This document shows positions 1 through 13,500 of a stretch of DNA of 64,000 nucleotides, piece by piece. Below the pieces are notes generated by a model. The model saw nothing but the letters and a program-made list of their open reading frames with translations. It was not told where the DNA came from and did not search any database. Positions within the stretch are counted from its first letter, which is position 1, and every line of letters begins with the position of its first letter. The DNA lies in the NCBI GenBank assembly GCA_028622995.1, contig JAJQJQ010000011.1:5084001-5148000 (forward strand), written 5' to 3'. The translations under genes and the position numbers were made by a program. Source of the stretch: Panagrolaimus kolymaensis. Its lineage: Eukaryota > Nematoda > Chromadorea > Rhabditida > Panagrolaimidae.

Positions 1-3000
1 AAGTGCCAACTTTAAGACTTCGTTGATCGGTATTAATAAGGTTGACGCCACTGATCGAAAGAACTGGAGTGGAAAGTTCTTTGGTGACAATGGAAACTGA
101 AGTGGTATCAATAGAAAGTTGACGGCCATCGTGACAACGTTGTTTAGCGGTAATTTCAACGGTGGAATCAAGTGTAGTATTATTTTTAGCTGAATATTTA
201 ACTTTTCGAATGAGACGATTGAGCTCTTCAACATTTTTAGCGCGAAGAGTAAGTTCAGTTTTAGCTTTATTTGATTCAATAACATCTCCAGGTTTAAGTG
301 AATCTTCAGCTTCAATTATGAGTTCTTCATTTTGTTCATGGGTGCATGAAATAGCATCAAGAGATTCAACTTTACCAGGGAGAAGTTTCATAGCGGTGAG
401 ATAACCATTGAAATATTGAGTCATGGATGATGAACGTGCATGCCAGCAAGCACCAACAACCAAACGAGTTTTAAGTTCTTTAGTTTGATGAAGTGGCCAG
501 TCATCAAGAATTTCGGGGTTTCGATCATTCATATCGAATTTCTTTCCATCAATGAAAAGTTGAATATCATCAAGGTTATTGAAAAGAAGGGAATATGAAT
601 GCCATTGATTATCACAAACTCTTGAATCCTCAAATCGCCATTCTGCTGCCCGGAACTCAGCTGAAAAAAAGAAGATCTAAATCATTAAAAAAAATGGACA
701 ACAAAGGATTCGAAGAGCTGGTGGTTCAACTCATAGAATATCTAGAGAAGAAAAAGTTTGTTCAGCTTGTGGGGAAAAAGGTTATATTAAAACCAATTCA
801 AAGTATACATGTTATATTAGTAAAATTTCTTAATAATTTTTTTGTTAATTTCTAATATTTTCTTGCTATTTATTTGTATAAAATCGAACCTGTTGAATGT
901 TCTGCTTCTCGACGTAGTAATAATTCTAATTTGCAATGGCGAATGTAAATGGCAAAATGATGTCGATTTAAATCTAAAAAAAGAAAGGATTATTAATAGC
1001 TACAGTATGCAATTATAAATTGAAGCTTACGAGATTCATCAGATTCGCAAAGAATATTTTGTTTAAGGGCTTGATCTTCTTTACTTCCTTTAGCATGCTT
1101 CATTTTGAAGCTAAGAGTAAATCGTTCAGGAATTGGAGCTTTAATAGCACTGTTGGGAACAATAACCGAATTACTTTTTCCATCAAACATGAATTTTTCA
1201 TTTTCATCAACTCCATTGCTTTCTTCTTCGCTGCTGCTTTCATCATCCTCTTCATTATCGTCGTCGTCTTCATCTTCAGGTGATTCTGGAGCAGCCTTTT
1301 CAACGGGTTTAGCAAGGAGGTCAACGGTTTCAGAATTTAATCCACAAATGGGAGCTGCCTTTTCATCTTGAGATGGCATGAGGACAAGTTTTGCTTCAGC
1401 TTCCTTTGGAACGCAAACATGTTCTTCATCACGGCAGAATTTAACTTCAGCATCGACTGCAATGACTTGTTTGCCATTGGTATATTCAACTTCCTTGAGT
1501 CCATTAACTTTTGAAACACATTTGGGTAAAACATTTACAGTGATGAGAGTGGATTTGGATCGACGCATTCCACAATCATGTGCAACAACGGTGAGAATAT
1601 GAGATTGAGATTCAGAATAATTTAATGGAACAATATTGGATAGAATTCCATCATCGGACATTCGGAAGGGTGATTTTTCAAGAGAGTTAGTAATTTCATA
1701 TCGACAAATGGTACCATAGGGTTGTCCACAATCTTTATCCGAAGCATATACTTTCGCAATAATTTTATAAATATGTCCTTCTTCTGCATCAAATGAATAC
1801 CATGGAGCATCAAATTCTGGTGCATGATTATTTGTATCTTTTACCGTAATTTTCAATGGTGCCGCATCGGATCGTGATTTTTCATCATTGCATCGAACAG
1901 CGACCACACGAACAGAATATTCATTATGGGCGCAATCAAGGGTTGAACCATCTTTAACTTTAACAATTGCTGTTCCTTCATGTTCATTTTGTACGATGGC
2001 TTCAAAGGGTAAATCTTCGCCACTTGTTGAAATGAGATCATACTTGCAAATTGGACCTTAAAAAGGAAAAGAAATCATCATCGGTTGTTTAACAAAACCT
2101 GTAAGCTTCTTAAAGATAATTTCCCTTGAGATTTTTCCTTCGAAAACGTTTTTTAATTTAAAAATTAAAGATTTTTTGGCGCCTCTAAAAAACAATGAAC
2201 TATGCTTTTCTGTTTCTCGAAAAGTTGGCCCCTTGCTGAAGTAGTAGCAGACATCACGAAAATGCTTTTTTGTTCGCTTCAAGCAATTTTGCAGCATCAG
2301 AAAAAAAAAGTTAAAAACAAAACATGTTTTTCGACTTTATTTAACTTTGTTTATTTTTTATGTGCTTTCCAATCTTCTCTTATAAATAAGGTGATGTGCG
2401 TGAAAAGAAAAAGAACGAAAAACATTTCAGGATTTTATTTTTTTATATACTCTAATTAAATATTTTTCAAGATTCAAAGAAAATGTGTTTAAGATTTTAA
2501 AATAATGTCAGAAAAGAAAAAAATTGTAAATGTCATTTAAAAAATGAAAACTATAATGAATGCTTCTGTTTTTTTCCTCTTTCATTTTCGTGAAAGCCTT
2601 TTCTCGTTCGTTCTTTTTACGACCTTTGGTTAGTTATTACCGTAATCATTCATCAGGATTAAAGCAAAAAAAAGAAGAAAAAATGGATAGAAAGAAAAGA
2701 AAACGGAAACTGAATGTCAAAAAAGAAAAAACAAAAAAATGTAACAAATAATTGCCACAATTAAAATTTTATACTTAATTTTCACGAAAGAAAAGTCTAG
2801 AATTATGTGAAACATAAACATAACTAATGTCCTGTGATTTTTAATTTTTATTAAATTTAAAAGTTCAAAAAAATACAAATATTTCAGTTTTGCGCGGGTG
2901 TTAAGAAATTTTTTTTACTGTGGCTGGTATGTATTTTTATCTCACTGGTCTTTAGAGGTTTAAACTTTTATTTTAAAAAAGAGCTTCAATTAAATTGAAT

Positions 3001-3420
3001 GGTTTTTTATTTTATTCTTTGTTTGCGTAAGCTTTGCTTTTCATCGAATTGCTTTTTTGTAAATGCGTAAAGGTCAAGATAATAATAAAAATTAGTGTCA
3101 ATTTTGTATCGAACTTTTTTTTCATGTCTGGCAACCGACACCGTCCCTTGCATAAATTATAGTGTCTCACAAAAAAAAAAAAAGGTACTACATTTTAGGG
3201 AAACAAGGAAGTGGATTTTAAAAAATTTAAAAGAAATCATACCCGATTCAGAAAGAACAGCAAGTCGTGGAGCAATGGAAACAACTTGTTGATCTTCACG
3301 AATTAAACCAATAAATTCATCGGCGCCATGTAAATCAATGACGGGAGCCCGATGAATGTGTTTTGAGAAAGCTGAGGTTGCCAACAGCGCAAGGAGCACT
3401 GTGGTTGTAAAAAATCGCAT
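1..3420 (-). CDS. casy-1: Calsyntenin (CASY-1-like), 5' part; continues past left edge
   Basis: Type I neuronal cadherin-superfamily membrane protein; the worm orthologue acts in learning and neuropeptide or synaptic trafficking (family knowledge). Four exons are readable: 3243-3420, 1031-2056, 890-973 and <1-660, all phase-consistent. Exon 1 gives a signal peptide (MRFFTTTVLLALLATSAFS). Exon 2 carries cadherin repeats ending in a DTNNHAPEF calcium motif and the calsyntenin-specific region (HVCVPKEAE), then a long acidic stretch. The 84-bp third exon (LNRHHFAIYIRHCKLELLLR) matches the segment before the LG domain. Exon 4 starts the LG/LamG-like region (CDNQWHSYSLLFNN, LVVGACWHARS). The ATG at 3418-3420 lies directly behind a TTTTTTGCAG acceptor, so the start may be trans-spliced. 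The transmembrane segment and cytoplasmic tail lie outside the window. Confidence 0.93.
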
Positions 3421-6400
3421 CTGCAAAAAACAACGATTTAAAATTATTAAAATTAATAATTAGATTAAAAATTGAGAATTCGCAAGACACGTTCACATCG
3501 AAATGAGAAGGTTTCTAAGAATCAATAGGGAAAAATAAAAAATGACGCGAAATAAAAAAATTTCTTTATGGCTTCTCTAACGCGCAAAAACATTTTCTTT
3601 TTCAACACATAAAGGTAGAAAGTGACAAAAAAGCAGCGAGAGTGAAAAGCCAGTCGATGATGGCATGTGTATGAAGGCAATAGGCATGCCACCACCGTAA
3701 GTCAAAATGAGAAGAAAAACACTTGACGCCGTTGTCGACAACCACAACAACGATGATGGACTATCTTGACAGCAGCTTTTCGTGTGCGTCGTTCGGTTGA
3801 GTTTTTTTTTGCTGCGCTTCAACACTCATGAATTTAAAATGAAGCCAAGCAAATAAGTAAGCTTTCACATTTCTTTAAAGGAATGAAAATAAGACAGAGT
3901 GTTGAGAGTAGAGGGTATTAAAAAAGTGGGATGGACAACAACCACCGAGGCTCTACTCTTTTTTAGATAGTTGCGCCACCCCTGCTTCTTTCCATGCATC
4001 TATGCCTTTGGCATTGAATGATGATGAGATTAATCGCTATTGCGCACCAACCAAAAGCTACCATAGGAAGCTTAAAAAATAGAAAAAGCATGAGAAGAAG
4101 GAAAAAAGAAAATTAAGTGTCAACAACACAGAAAAAAAGGTCATGGGGAAGGCAAAAAAATGGATAAAAAGCAATTAAGAAAGTGAAGGGATAGAAAAAA
4201 AACATACAACATAGAGAGAAGTGTCAAATATGCGCTGCTGCTGTTTTAACGCAAGAGTTAACACTCAAATATTCAAGTGACACTGAACATTTAAAAAAAC
4301 TTTTATTCCTGGTAAAATAAAATTGAAATATGCGTGTAAATGATAGTTCAGAAGCATACGAGCCATAAAAGAGAAGAGAAATGAGGAAGGTGGCTTGAAT
4401 CAAGTGAAGCGGAAGCAAAAGTTTTGGTTATTGAATAAAAAAACACACAAAGTTAGGAAACTTGTGTGTGGATGGAAGTAGCTTTTTTCTGAAATCAAAA
4501 AAAGATGTCCTGGAAATAATGGGTTTGGAAAAAAGTTAAGTTATGATGAAAAAGGTTTACATGATTGATGCATAAATAAGAAATTTTATAAGACTAAGAA
4601 CTTTCAAAAAGTTCCGTCAAGCAGTAAATTATTTTGGAAAAAGTCAAAAAGTGTCAAAACAGGAAGACCAATATGAGTCTCAGATATCTTGTCTTCCAAC
4701 ATCAAATAAATGAACAACACTCGAAAGTGCAAAGCGTTGAAAACCAAAAGGAAATTTGCTTCCTTCGAGTTTGCCTATTTACTTGCGCAAAAATTGAGGC
4801 AATTGTGGTTGAAAGAAGAAAAATTGTAGAATTCTCAGAAGAAAATTTCATAAACTTGCAAACACAATTTTGTGTCAAAGAAAAAAAATGGAAATTTGAT
4901 GCCGCAAATAAGACGAAGAGAAGAAAGAGCCGCGCAATGTTGGTTGTTGCTTATGACAGTAGCAACAAGATTCAAAATGTAATGAGAAAAAGAAGGCAAA
5001 TAAAAATATTTGTCAAATACAATGTTTTTTTTTTGAAAGCTTGTTAAAAAACTTTATACAATTTTTTTAACGATGCTGCATGGATTCAAGTTTCGTGCGT
5101 GGATTATTTTTATTTTTATAAACTCAGAAAAAAGGGACTGGGTTTCAGATTTATTTTGTTTGAGGCAACTTCAACAACACAAACAAGACGACGAGTAAAA
5201 AAGCAACTAGGGCAAGTGAGCACGAAAAACTTTTATTTTTCTGTCATTCTTTATTCACTTTTTTTATTCTTCGAACAAAAAAAATTGGCATTCAAGCTTT
5301 TTTTCTTGGACGACCGGAAGTTTTAGCACGCAATCTTCGTGTTTTTTTTACTCGACGACATTTTTTGATGTCGCAAAAAAAAAGTTAGAATAAGAAATAA
5401 GAAAAAGCACACGATGAAAGCAGGAAGAAAAAAAAGACTTCTAAAGAAAAAAAATTGCCTGAAGCTAAGAAGAAAAAGAATCTTTTTGGATTAATCATTA
5501 ACGGCACCGAAGCCCAACACACTCATTCGACTACGGCAATGGCAGCTATTTAATATAGGCGGAGTCTCAGCATTCAGTTATTAAAAAAATATGTGTAAGC
5601 TTCTATGAGTGAGTGAGTGAGTGGAGTAGTAGGATTGTTGCCTGTGGCAACAGCAAAAACAATAAATTGTAAAGCTTCTTTTTATGAAGACCGACTAAGC
5701 AGGCAAAAAGCAAGCAAGTAAGCACTTAGGGATGATCTTCTTATTAAAAAGCCTTAGGGCAAAGAGAGAATGCAATGACAACAACAAATTGGTTTTAAAT
5801 CCTCTTTTAAGACTTCATACAAAATAATATTTATCAAAAAGAAGGGGCTTAAATTTTTTTATATTAAAAATAATTATAACCTTTTAAGAAAGGAAAAAAA
5901 AGAAATCTTTCATAAAAAATAAATGGCACTCTCTGACACACATATCATCTATCCTTTGACAATCAAAGGGAATGTTTGATATTTCTTATCTTGAAACTCT
6001 CATGTGAAAAAAATGTAAAAAGGTTTAAATGAAATAGACTGCTATTGAATGTGAAAAAAATAAATAACTGACAATGTGTGAAAAAAAGTTATAAAGAGTA
6101 ATAATATAAAAATGTAACAAAAGAACAAACCACCATCCCCGTTTTTTTATATTTCATTTTGTATTCATCGAAGAAGAAAGAAGAAAAATGGAAAAAAAAA
6201 CTAGCTTCACATTCAGAAGCAGAGCATCAAGCAAGCAATTCATAGGCGTGGGAAGAAGAAGCGAAGAGGGGGAAAAAGAAATATAAAAGTTTAATTTTTT
6301 TCCATTTATTTTTTTTATTTTCATAAAACTTTATTTTACGTTTTTCATTATATTTATGTGTTTTTTCAAATAAAACAAAAAACAAAGAAACTCAATGAAA

Positions 6401-9400
6401 AAAATATATAAATAATATAAATCAAAATATTTTTTTTAATTGAATTAAAAAGGCAGCGCGCGACTTCAGACAACTAACTAATTTAAATTGAGCCGCCGCT
6501 TATAATCATTAAAAATGATTTGTTGTTACTTTCTTTCAGGTGCAAAAACTTTTGAGGAAGGAAGGAAGGCGGTGATACTAATGCGGGAGCATCAACAGCT
6601 GCCAAAAGAGGGAGGAGATAATGGAAGTAAGTTGATTTTTGACCTTGCAAAAATTTTATGAAAATTCTTATAAAAACTATTTTATTTCGATTAGTGAAAA
6701 GTAAAAAGACATTTTACTTTTATTAAATCCGAATTTTACCACTTTTCTTTTTCTTTTCTTCTTCATAAAGCTAGCTTCTTATCTTCTTGTTTTTTTCAAC
6801 CGCTTCATGGTGTCATATTTTTTATTCAAAGAATATGTAAATTGAAACGCTATTATAACACGAAAAGTAGGGCAGTCACACAATTTCATAAAAATAAGTA
6901 ACTAAATATTTTATTAAATTTTTTTTTACAAATTACATATTTTATAATTGAACGTTAAACAAACTAGAATTTTTGAGGATAAAATTTTTATATAAAAAGG
7001 AGGCTGGTTAGTAACCAAGATCCATGCACTAAAAATAATGCCCAACTTTCTAAATTACTTTTTTTATAAAATCTATTTTTAGTTTAAAAAAAAATATTTA
7101 AGTATCATAATTTCTATTTCATGAAATCACAGACACCTGATCCATTCTATCATTTCATCCCTGACTGACTTTCCTTTAATAGAAGAAGATTTGGTTGCTG
7201 CCACATTTTATAATCATCAAAAACCCCTGTGAAGGAAGATTAAAGAGAAAAGGTAGGAAGGATGAAATCTACAAATTAAGGACAAAAAATATGTTTTTCA
7301 CAATCTTTCTAAAAACATTCATAAGAAAACTACTAAGAGATCAACATTTCATCGCGTCGTATTTATTTGATAAATACAAAATCTTGGTTTTATTAAAGAT
7401 GATTTTTGGCTTTGATGGCGGTAGTAATCATTGAAAATTAAGAACGTAATAAAATCAAAGATTAGGTTAAAAAAAAGGGAGAAACAAAGAAAGCACCATG
7501 AAAATTTTTTTTTTTTTTATAAGAAAAATGAAAGGCAATTTTATGAAAAGTGAAGTTGACAGAGGAGTTTTATTTTAATGAGGGAAATGTCAATTTTTTA
7601 TGTTGAAAAATGATCAAATGAAGACCAAAAAAGTCAGGAGAATTTTTTGGCAAATACAAAAAAATTGTAAAAAATAAAAACGAGTTTAAGAAATACGAAT
7701 CAGAGGTCAATGAGACTAAAAATGTTTGAGGAATAATTGCAAAAAAAAAAAAACAAATATACAATTCGAGATCACAAGAACATAAAAGCCATCGTTACTG
7801 ACACTGGACAAAGCGTGACCACGTTATTCATCCATCCCATTTTTTATTTCTTCCAAAAAAGTAGTGATGACGATAATATCCAAAAAGAATGGATGTATAT
7901 TTGTAGAGATGACACTTATCCTATAAAATCAATGAAGAAGAAAAAGAAGATCGATCCTCATTTTCCGCTACTGTTGTTGCGCCCGATCATAGATACACTT
8001 GTTTATTTCGAAGAAGGAAAAAAAGGAAATGTCAATTGCAGAAAATTTCTTCATTCAAAAAATGGTTGTTATTTTTTTCGATGTCTTCTTCATTCTTTTC
8101 TTTTTCTTTTTTTCGAACATGACAAAACAAGACAGTAAAGAAAAAAAGAAGACGATTTGGAGAAGAACCTGTTTTTTTCGTGTCATTTGATTATTTTTTA
8201 CGCTCCTTTGAGTCTTCCCGTTTTTTTAAATCTTTCCTTAACGAACCTCTTTCATTTGCACGAAGGACCTCAGAAGAAAAAAAAGGAGCCTAAAATAAAA
8301 AATACTTGCATTGTTATTCTTTTCCTTCTTCTTCAGAAAAAGCGCTGCTTAAAATTAGGTGAAAATAAGTAAGCGTGTCAAAAAGATTGATGCCCGTATT
8401 TTCTTGGTATTTTTGCGCAATTTTTCATAACAAAGAAACACCTTTCCTTACGGAGAAGAGAGAAGAAGAAGGAAATGGATCTGATAATGCTAACCAAAAA
8501 AATAAAAAATGGAGATTTTTTATTTTAAAAAAATATTTATTTATTTTTTTGATTTATTGAAAAATTTTTAATAGCGGCAATAAAATTAATTTTAAATTAC
8601 TAGGAAGAAAACAAAAATAAATTATAAGAAATTGGGATTTGGTTGAATCATAAAAGCTTGAATTAATTAAATTTATTTGGAATACAGTGAAATAAAAAAG
8701 GATTTCAAGAAATGGGATTTCCTTTAAAAAGCAAAACGGAAACAGGTATACACGAAAGATTATTTAGAAGACTACGAAATAAATGAAATGATGAAATACT
8801 CAGCAATAATTTTAAAAATAAAGGTGCCAATTTAATTTTTAAAATTTTTTTATAGTGTTTTATCGATGTTGATAAATCCCACAATCAGTCAGCAGCATTC
8901 CTAGACAAAATAAAAAGATATAAATATTAAATAAAAATGTTAGTTTACTAAAATATAATATTATTTTTTCTAAATAAAAATTTCTGAGTAACGTTTTTTT
9001 CTAACAAAACAAAAAATGATGAAAGAAGCTTTAGTGTTTGGTCGGTTGGTTTAGTTAGTGTGAATAAAAGAGCGAAAAAGCATACACATTCACATACAGC
9101 AGAAGAAGAAGAAGTAGAAGCTGGAAACAAAAACGCTGCCTCCGCCGTAGTTGGCTTTTTCCTTCTTATTTTTCCCAATGGCACTCTTCTTTTTTGCTAT
9201 AACAACACTCGACTCCGTTGTTTAACGACATTGAAGAAAAAAAGGAGAAGGCTATGGTTGTGGCGGCACCCAGGAAACGGCATACTTTATTGATTTTGAA
9301 GTAAAAAAAAGAAAGGAAAAAAGGGGAGAAGATTGTGAGCTAACACAAACACTAATGGCTTTGAGTTGCTTTTGCCCTCGTCTCCCAAAAAAATAAATAA

Positions 9401-10595
9401 GCTTTTTACTAAAAACAACAAAAGAAAAGAAGGCTCATGGATAGAAAATAAAAGTGGCAATTTACATAATTTTTATTTTATGAAAGAAAAATGATTCATG
9501 TTTTTGGTGGTTGCTGATGCGGGGAAACAAAGCTTTGGCAACAACAACAAAAAATAGAATGGGAAGCTTATGGGCATTGCAAGGCTATGAAAAACGAAGA
9601 AGGAGGATTGAGAGAAAGCAATCATGGAGCTGTCATTTTTTTTGCAACAAATTTCCAACAATCCAAAAAACCCATTTTACTCAAAAGCAAAAAAATAAAA
9701 GAAACAAAAACATAGGCAAAAAAAAGCAATTTTTTATTTTATTTTTAAGGGTTTATTGCTTTTTTTTCTTCTTCTTGGTAGAAAGAAGATGAAGTTGAAG
9801 AAGCATAGCATTACGACATTTTTTAGCTTCGGAATTTGAATTTTTCCTTATGATTGAAGAAAAGAAATGCGCTACCGCTTATTTTTTTGGAATTAGAAGC
9901 CGCTTCTACAGAAACGTCTACGACGACGACCACGCAGAATAAAAAGAATCAACCATAAAAGGAAAGGAATGTTTGTCACTCCCTTGTGGCTAATGATTCA
10001 GAAAATGCATCATCAAACAACACAACAAAAAAACGACGGTGGCGCTCCCAAAAACTATAACGAAATAGAAAATAAAAAATATTTTTGTTTCTTCGCGCAA
10101 CAAAAAGAACTATAGAAAAATTCTTTCGTCCAGAAGCAGCCAAAATTTAACTCATTCAAGAAATAAAAAAAGAAGAGTGAAAATTATTTTGTAATTTTCT
10201 TAAAAATGAAAGACCCCAAGAAAATAAAAATTGTTCTAGCGTAAAAATTTATTTTTTTTTGCTCACTCATCGTCGTCCAATAAGAGATGAGAAAATCTCA
10301 TTTAGGTTTCTTCTTTTTTTAGTTAGTCGCCATCCATCGTCGTTATTGGGTGGCGTCCAAAATTGAAAAAAAAGAAAGAAAAAGATTTAATTAACTTTGC
10401 TTTCAATCGAGGCAGAAAAAATTCTTTTTGGAAGAACCACAAAAATAAATGAGAGAGACTTTATTGTTGTTTCAGAAACATAAAATTAAATGAAAAGAAA
10501 AGAAAAAATTAATTAACTGCAAAATAAAAATATTATATAAATCAATGATTTTGGTTAGTTTTATTATATAATTTTTGAAAGTGAATAACTCAGTT
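3421..10595. other. Long gene-free region upstream of the calsyntenin gene
   Basis: About 7.2 kb between the calsyntenin start and the 3' end of the RHM-like gene. It is very AT-rich with many A-rich and poly-T tracts on both strands. The longest ORFs (137 aa at 4634-5047 and 133 aa at 7737-8138) show no family resemblance or exon structure and look fortuitous. A (GTGA)n microsatellite sits at 5606-5623. The only exon-like piece is at 6540-6626. Since the flanking calsyntenin gene reads away from it, much of this may be its regulatory DNA or hold 5' UTR exons; that is inference. Confidence 0.5.
6540..6626 (+). other. Orphan exon-like segment
   Basis: An 87-nt block with a consensus acceptor before it (TACTTTCTTTCAG) and a consensus donor after it (GTAAGTTG). 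One frame is open through both edges, reading AKTFEEGRKAVILMREHQQL and a few more residues, and its length is a multiple of three. The sequence is less AT-rich than its surroundings. No partner exon was recognised on the + strand, so it could be an exon of an unidentified gene, an alternative exon, or chance. Confidence 0.25.
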
Positions 10596-13500
10596 TTAAT
10601 TATTATTATTTAATGAAATTCGTTGAAATCCATTGCAAAGTGATTGTTCGGTTGTTGGAATATGGGGACAAAGTCGAAGGAATTTGGTTGTATCCAAAGC
10701 GCAGTTTCCTTTAGTTGCAAGAAGTTGACGTCCCTTTTCTGAATCACGTCCAACCACTTCATATTCCGGAAGGTTTGAATCAACTAACTATAAAAATTAA
10801 ATTGCGTTATTTTTTAGGAAAAGAAAATAAAATAACAGGAAAGTCGCCGTTGCTGTTTCTAAAAATAATAATAATTGGCTGACTAACTTTTTTATAAAGT
10901 TGCAAAATTTCATGTAGGCTCATTGGGCCAGGATTTACAAGATTCAAAGGACCACCAAAACGTTTTTCCATAAGTTCAAATAATGCTGGAAAACAATCAT
11001 CGATGACAGTGAGGGAAACAGGAATATCAAAGATTTGACTAAAAAATATATGAGTGAAACATTTGAAAGAAAAAGCGATCTCAAAACTAAAGCTTTCTTT
11101 AAATCAATTTAATTCAATAAGATAAATGAGAATCTAAATCCAAAAATATTTCCTTTATTTTTGCTTTATAGCTATTTTACCATTTTCTGCTTCACGCATT
11201 TAATTTCAAAATTTGTTCGAGCAAGTTATTTTACTGTATCATTATTTCTAAAACCTCTAAGGATTTGCTGCCACAAAAAACAAATCCATGTATTTCTCAT
11301 TTTCAACTTGTCTTTCCACTATGTTATTTTTGCCAATTTTTTCTTCGTTGCTCATTATTTATTTTTAAGCTTTTTTTAAGTCTATGTTTGTTTAAAAGTT
11401 TCATTTTTCTCCCGTTTTTTTTATTGCCTTAAGGGAAATGCTGCTGCCAATAAATATATTCTTGAAAATTTGAAACACATACCGATAATTAACAATTTTC
11501 GCAAGCAAATTTCGTTCTTCATTCATTTCAAAATTAAGGGGTAAAGTTATTCGAGCATTTATAAGTTCTTGAAATCCAAGGGAATTTATCATTCGATCCG
11601 TAAATCCTTTAACAACGGAATATGAATTTCCAAAGAAAGTTGGAAGATCTGAAGAAGAAAAAAAGAGTGTGTTTCATTAATGATTAATCCTATATTTTTG
11701 GAATAAAAAAAAGACGTGGGTTTGTATACATTATTATTTATTGCAAAAAAAATCATGTTGGAAGAAGTAATACTTTAACTTTTGAGCAAAAGAAAAGTTA
11801 ATCAAGAAAATTGAAAAAGTGTAGGATTAGCTAAATCCTTTTAGCATCCATTCATTATAATTAACTTACCATTATCCAAAAATTCATTTCCACCAATTGG
11901 ATGAGCTTCATCATAGGCAAATAAATATCCAGTTCCAACATAGGAATAATGCAATCCCAACTTTTCACTAATGTGTGCCAAAACCAATGGACAATATAAA
12001 TTATCTCTCAAATTTTCATATGCTTTATCTGCGCCACCTTCAAGATATTCAATGGTTTTAAAATTTCCACCTTGAGTTCGTCCAGTGCAACATAGAACGT
12101 GAGTCACGCAAAGGCTGTTAAGCTCATCAATAATCTGTAAAAATAAAAAAAGAATGATGAATAATTAATTATTTTCTTCTTCTTTTCAAAAAGGATTTAA
12201 TGATGCATTTAAAATTTTAATTTTTTATTTAAAAAAAAGTTAGTTTACGGCAGAAAAATAAATGAGTGTAAAGTTGAAATTGTTCGAGCATGCAACAGAA
12301 CAACAACTTCCCGTCATGAATAGAAAAAAAACATCAGCGTGGATGGCTTTTCCTAATAATTATAAATTCGAAAACAATTTTGTACTAAATAGTAAAGAAA
12401 ATATTTTTTCTATAAAATAGGGAATTCTCAAATGCAAGAGTTGATAAATATAAAAACTACAGTATTGAAGCTAAAAATAATCCTCAATTTTTTTTTTGTT
12501 GCATTCTTGATGCATCAATCAATTTACGCTATCGATCTCGAGCGAAAAGTTTATATAAAATTTGCATTATTTTTATTACAAAAATATTCAAAAAAATCCA
12601 ATCATTTTTTATCCATTCTTTTTTCAAACTCTTCAACGTCAATCATTGTGTTTTTTTTTTGAGTCAAAAGCAGCAACGACATGGATTTGGATTACTCAAG
12701 GATTTTTGCTGATACATTTTGGATGACTTTGGTTTTACGTAAGCTTTTTCACATAATCATAAAAAATTAGTTTGACATTAATCCTTTTTTGTTTTAGATT
12801 TTACAACACTTTTTCCAATTTTAACTTTTACGTATTTTTATTGTTGCAAAAAGAAAGCAAAAGAACCAAAAAATGGAAATCAACAAGAACCTGTTGGTGA
12901 AGGAGCCAAACAAGTGAAGCCGTCAGAAAATCAAGTTGTTGAAGAAGTCTCAATCAGAACTGACAAAACTCAAGAACAAACTGAATCAACACAAGATTTT
13001 TCAAATTTTGGAGAAGAACAATTGCCTGATATTTCACCATATCCTTATGAAATATTTACTCGAGGATTTTTTGGTAAGAAAAGAAAAAAGCATATTCGAC
13101 ATGGAAATGAAGGAGTTCAAGTAAGGTTTCTATGATGCTAGAGTGTTTAATGCTGTGAACTTTTGGGTTTTCCAATATCTAGTTTTTCACATAAAAAAAC
13201 TAATCCATCATCATATTTCAGCAAACAAGAATACCAAAACGAACAACACGACATAATCAACGAGTAGTATCATCGATACCAAACAACATTGAAATTGAAT
13301 CAACAAATCCAGCAGTTACGCCATCTCAACCAGCCGATGCAATATCAAAACCAATGTCCGATCGTGAAAAAGTGCCATCAAAAGCAATAGCAGATCAAGA
13401 GAAAGTAATAATAAAAGAAAAATCAATTACAAAAGCATCACTTCATATTCCTCATGGTACTGATGTAACTCAAAGTGCTGTATGCTCAACTCAACCATCA

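Noticed and set aside
4634..5047. 137-aa open reading frame on the + strand
   Set aside because: Lys/Arg/Phe-rich composition expected of random AT-rich DNA, no recognisable domain, no splice or upstream context.
7737..8138. 133-aa open reading frame on the + strand
   Set aside because: Begins in a poly-A run, shows homopolymer-driven Lys and Phe strings and no family likeness.
11161..11379. 72-aa Phe/Leu-rich ORF in an intron of the RHM-like gene
   Set aside because: T-rich intron DNA, no splice structure or similarity; not a second nested gene on present evidence.
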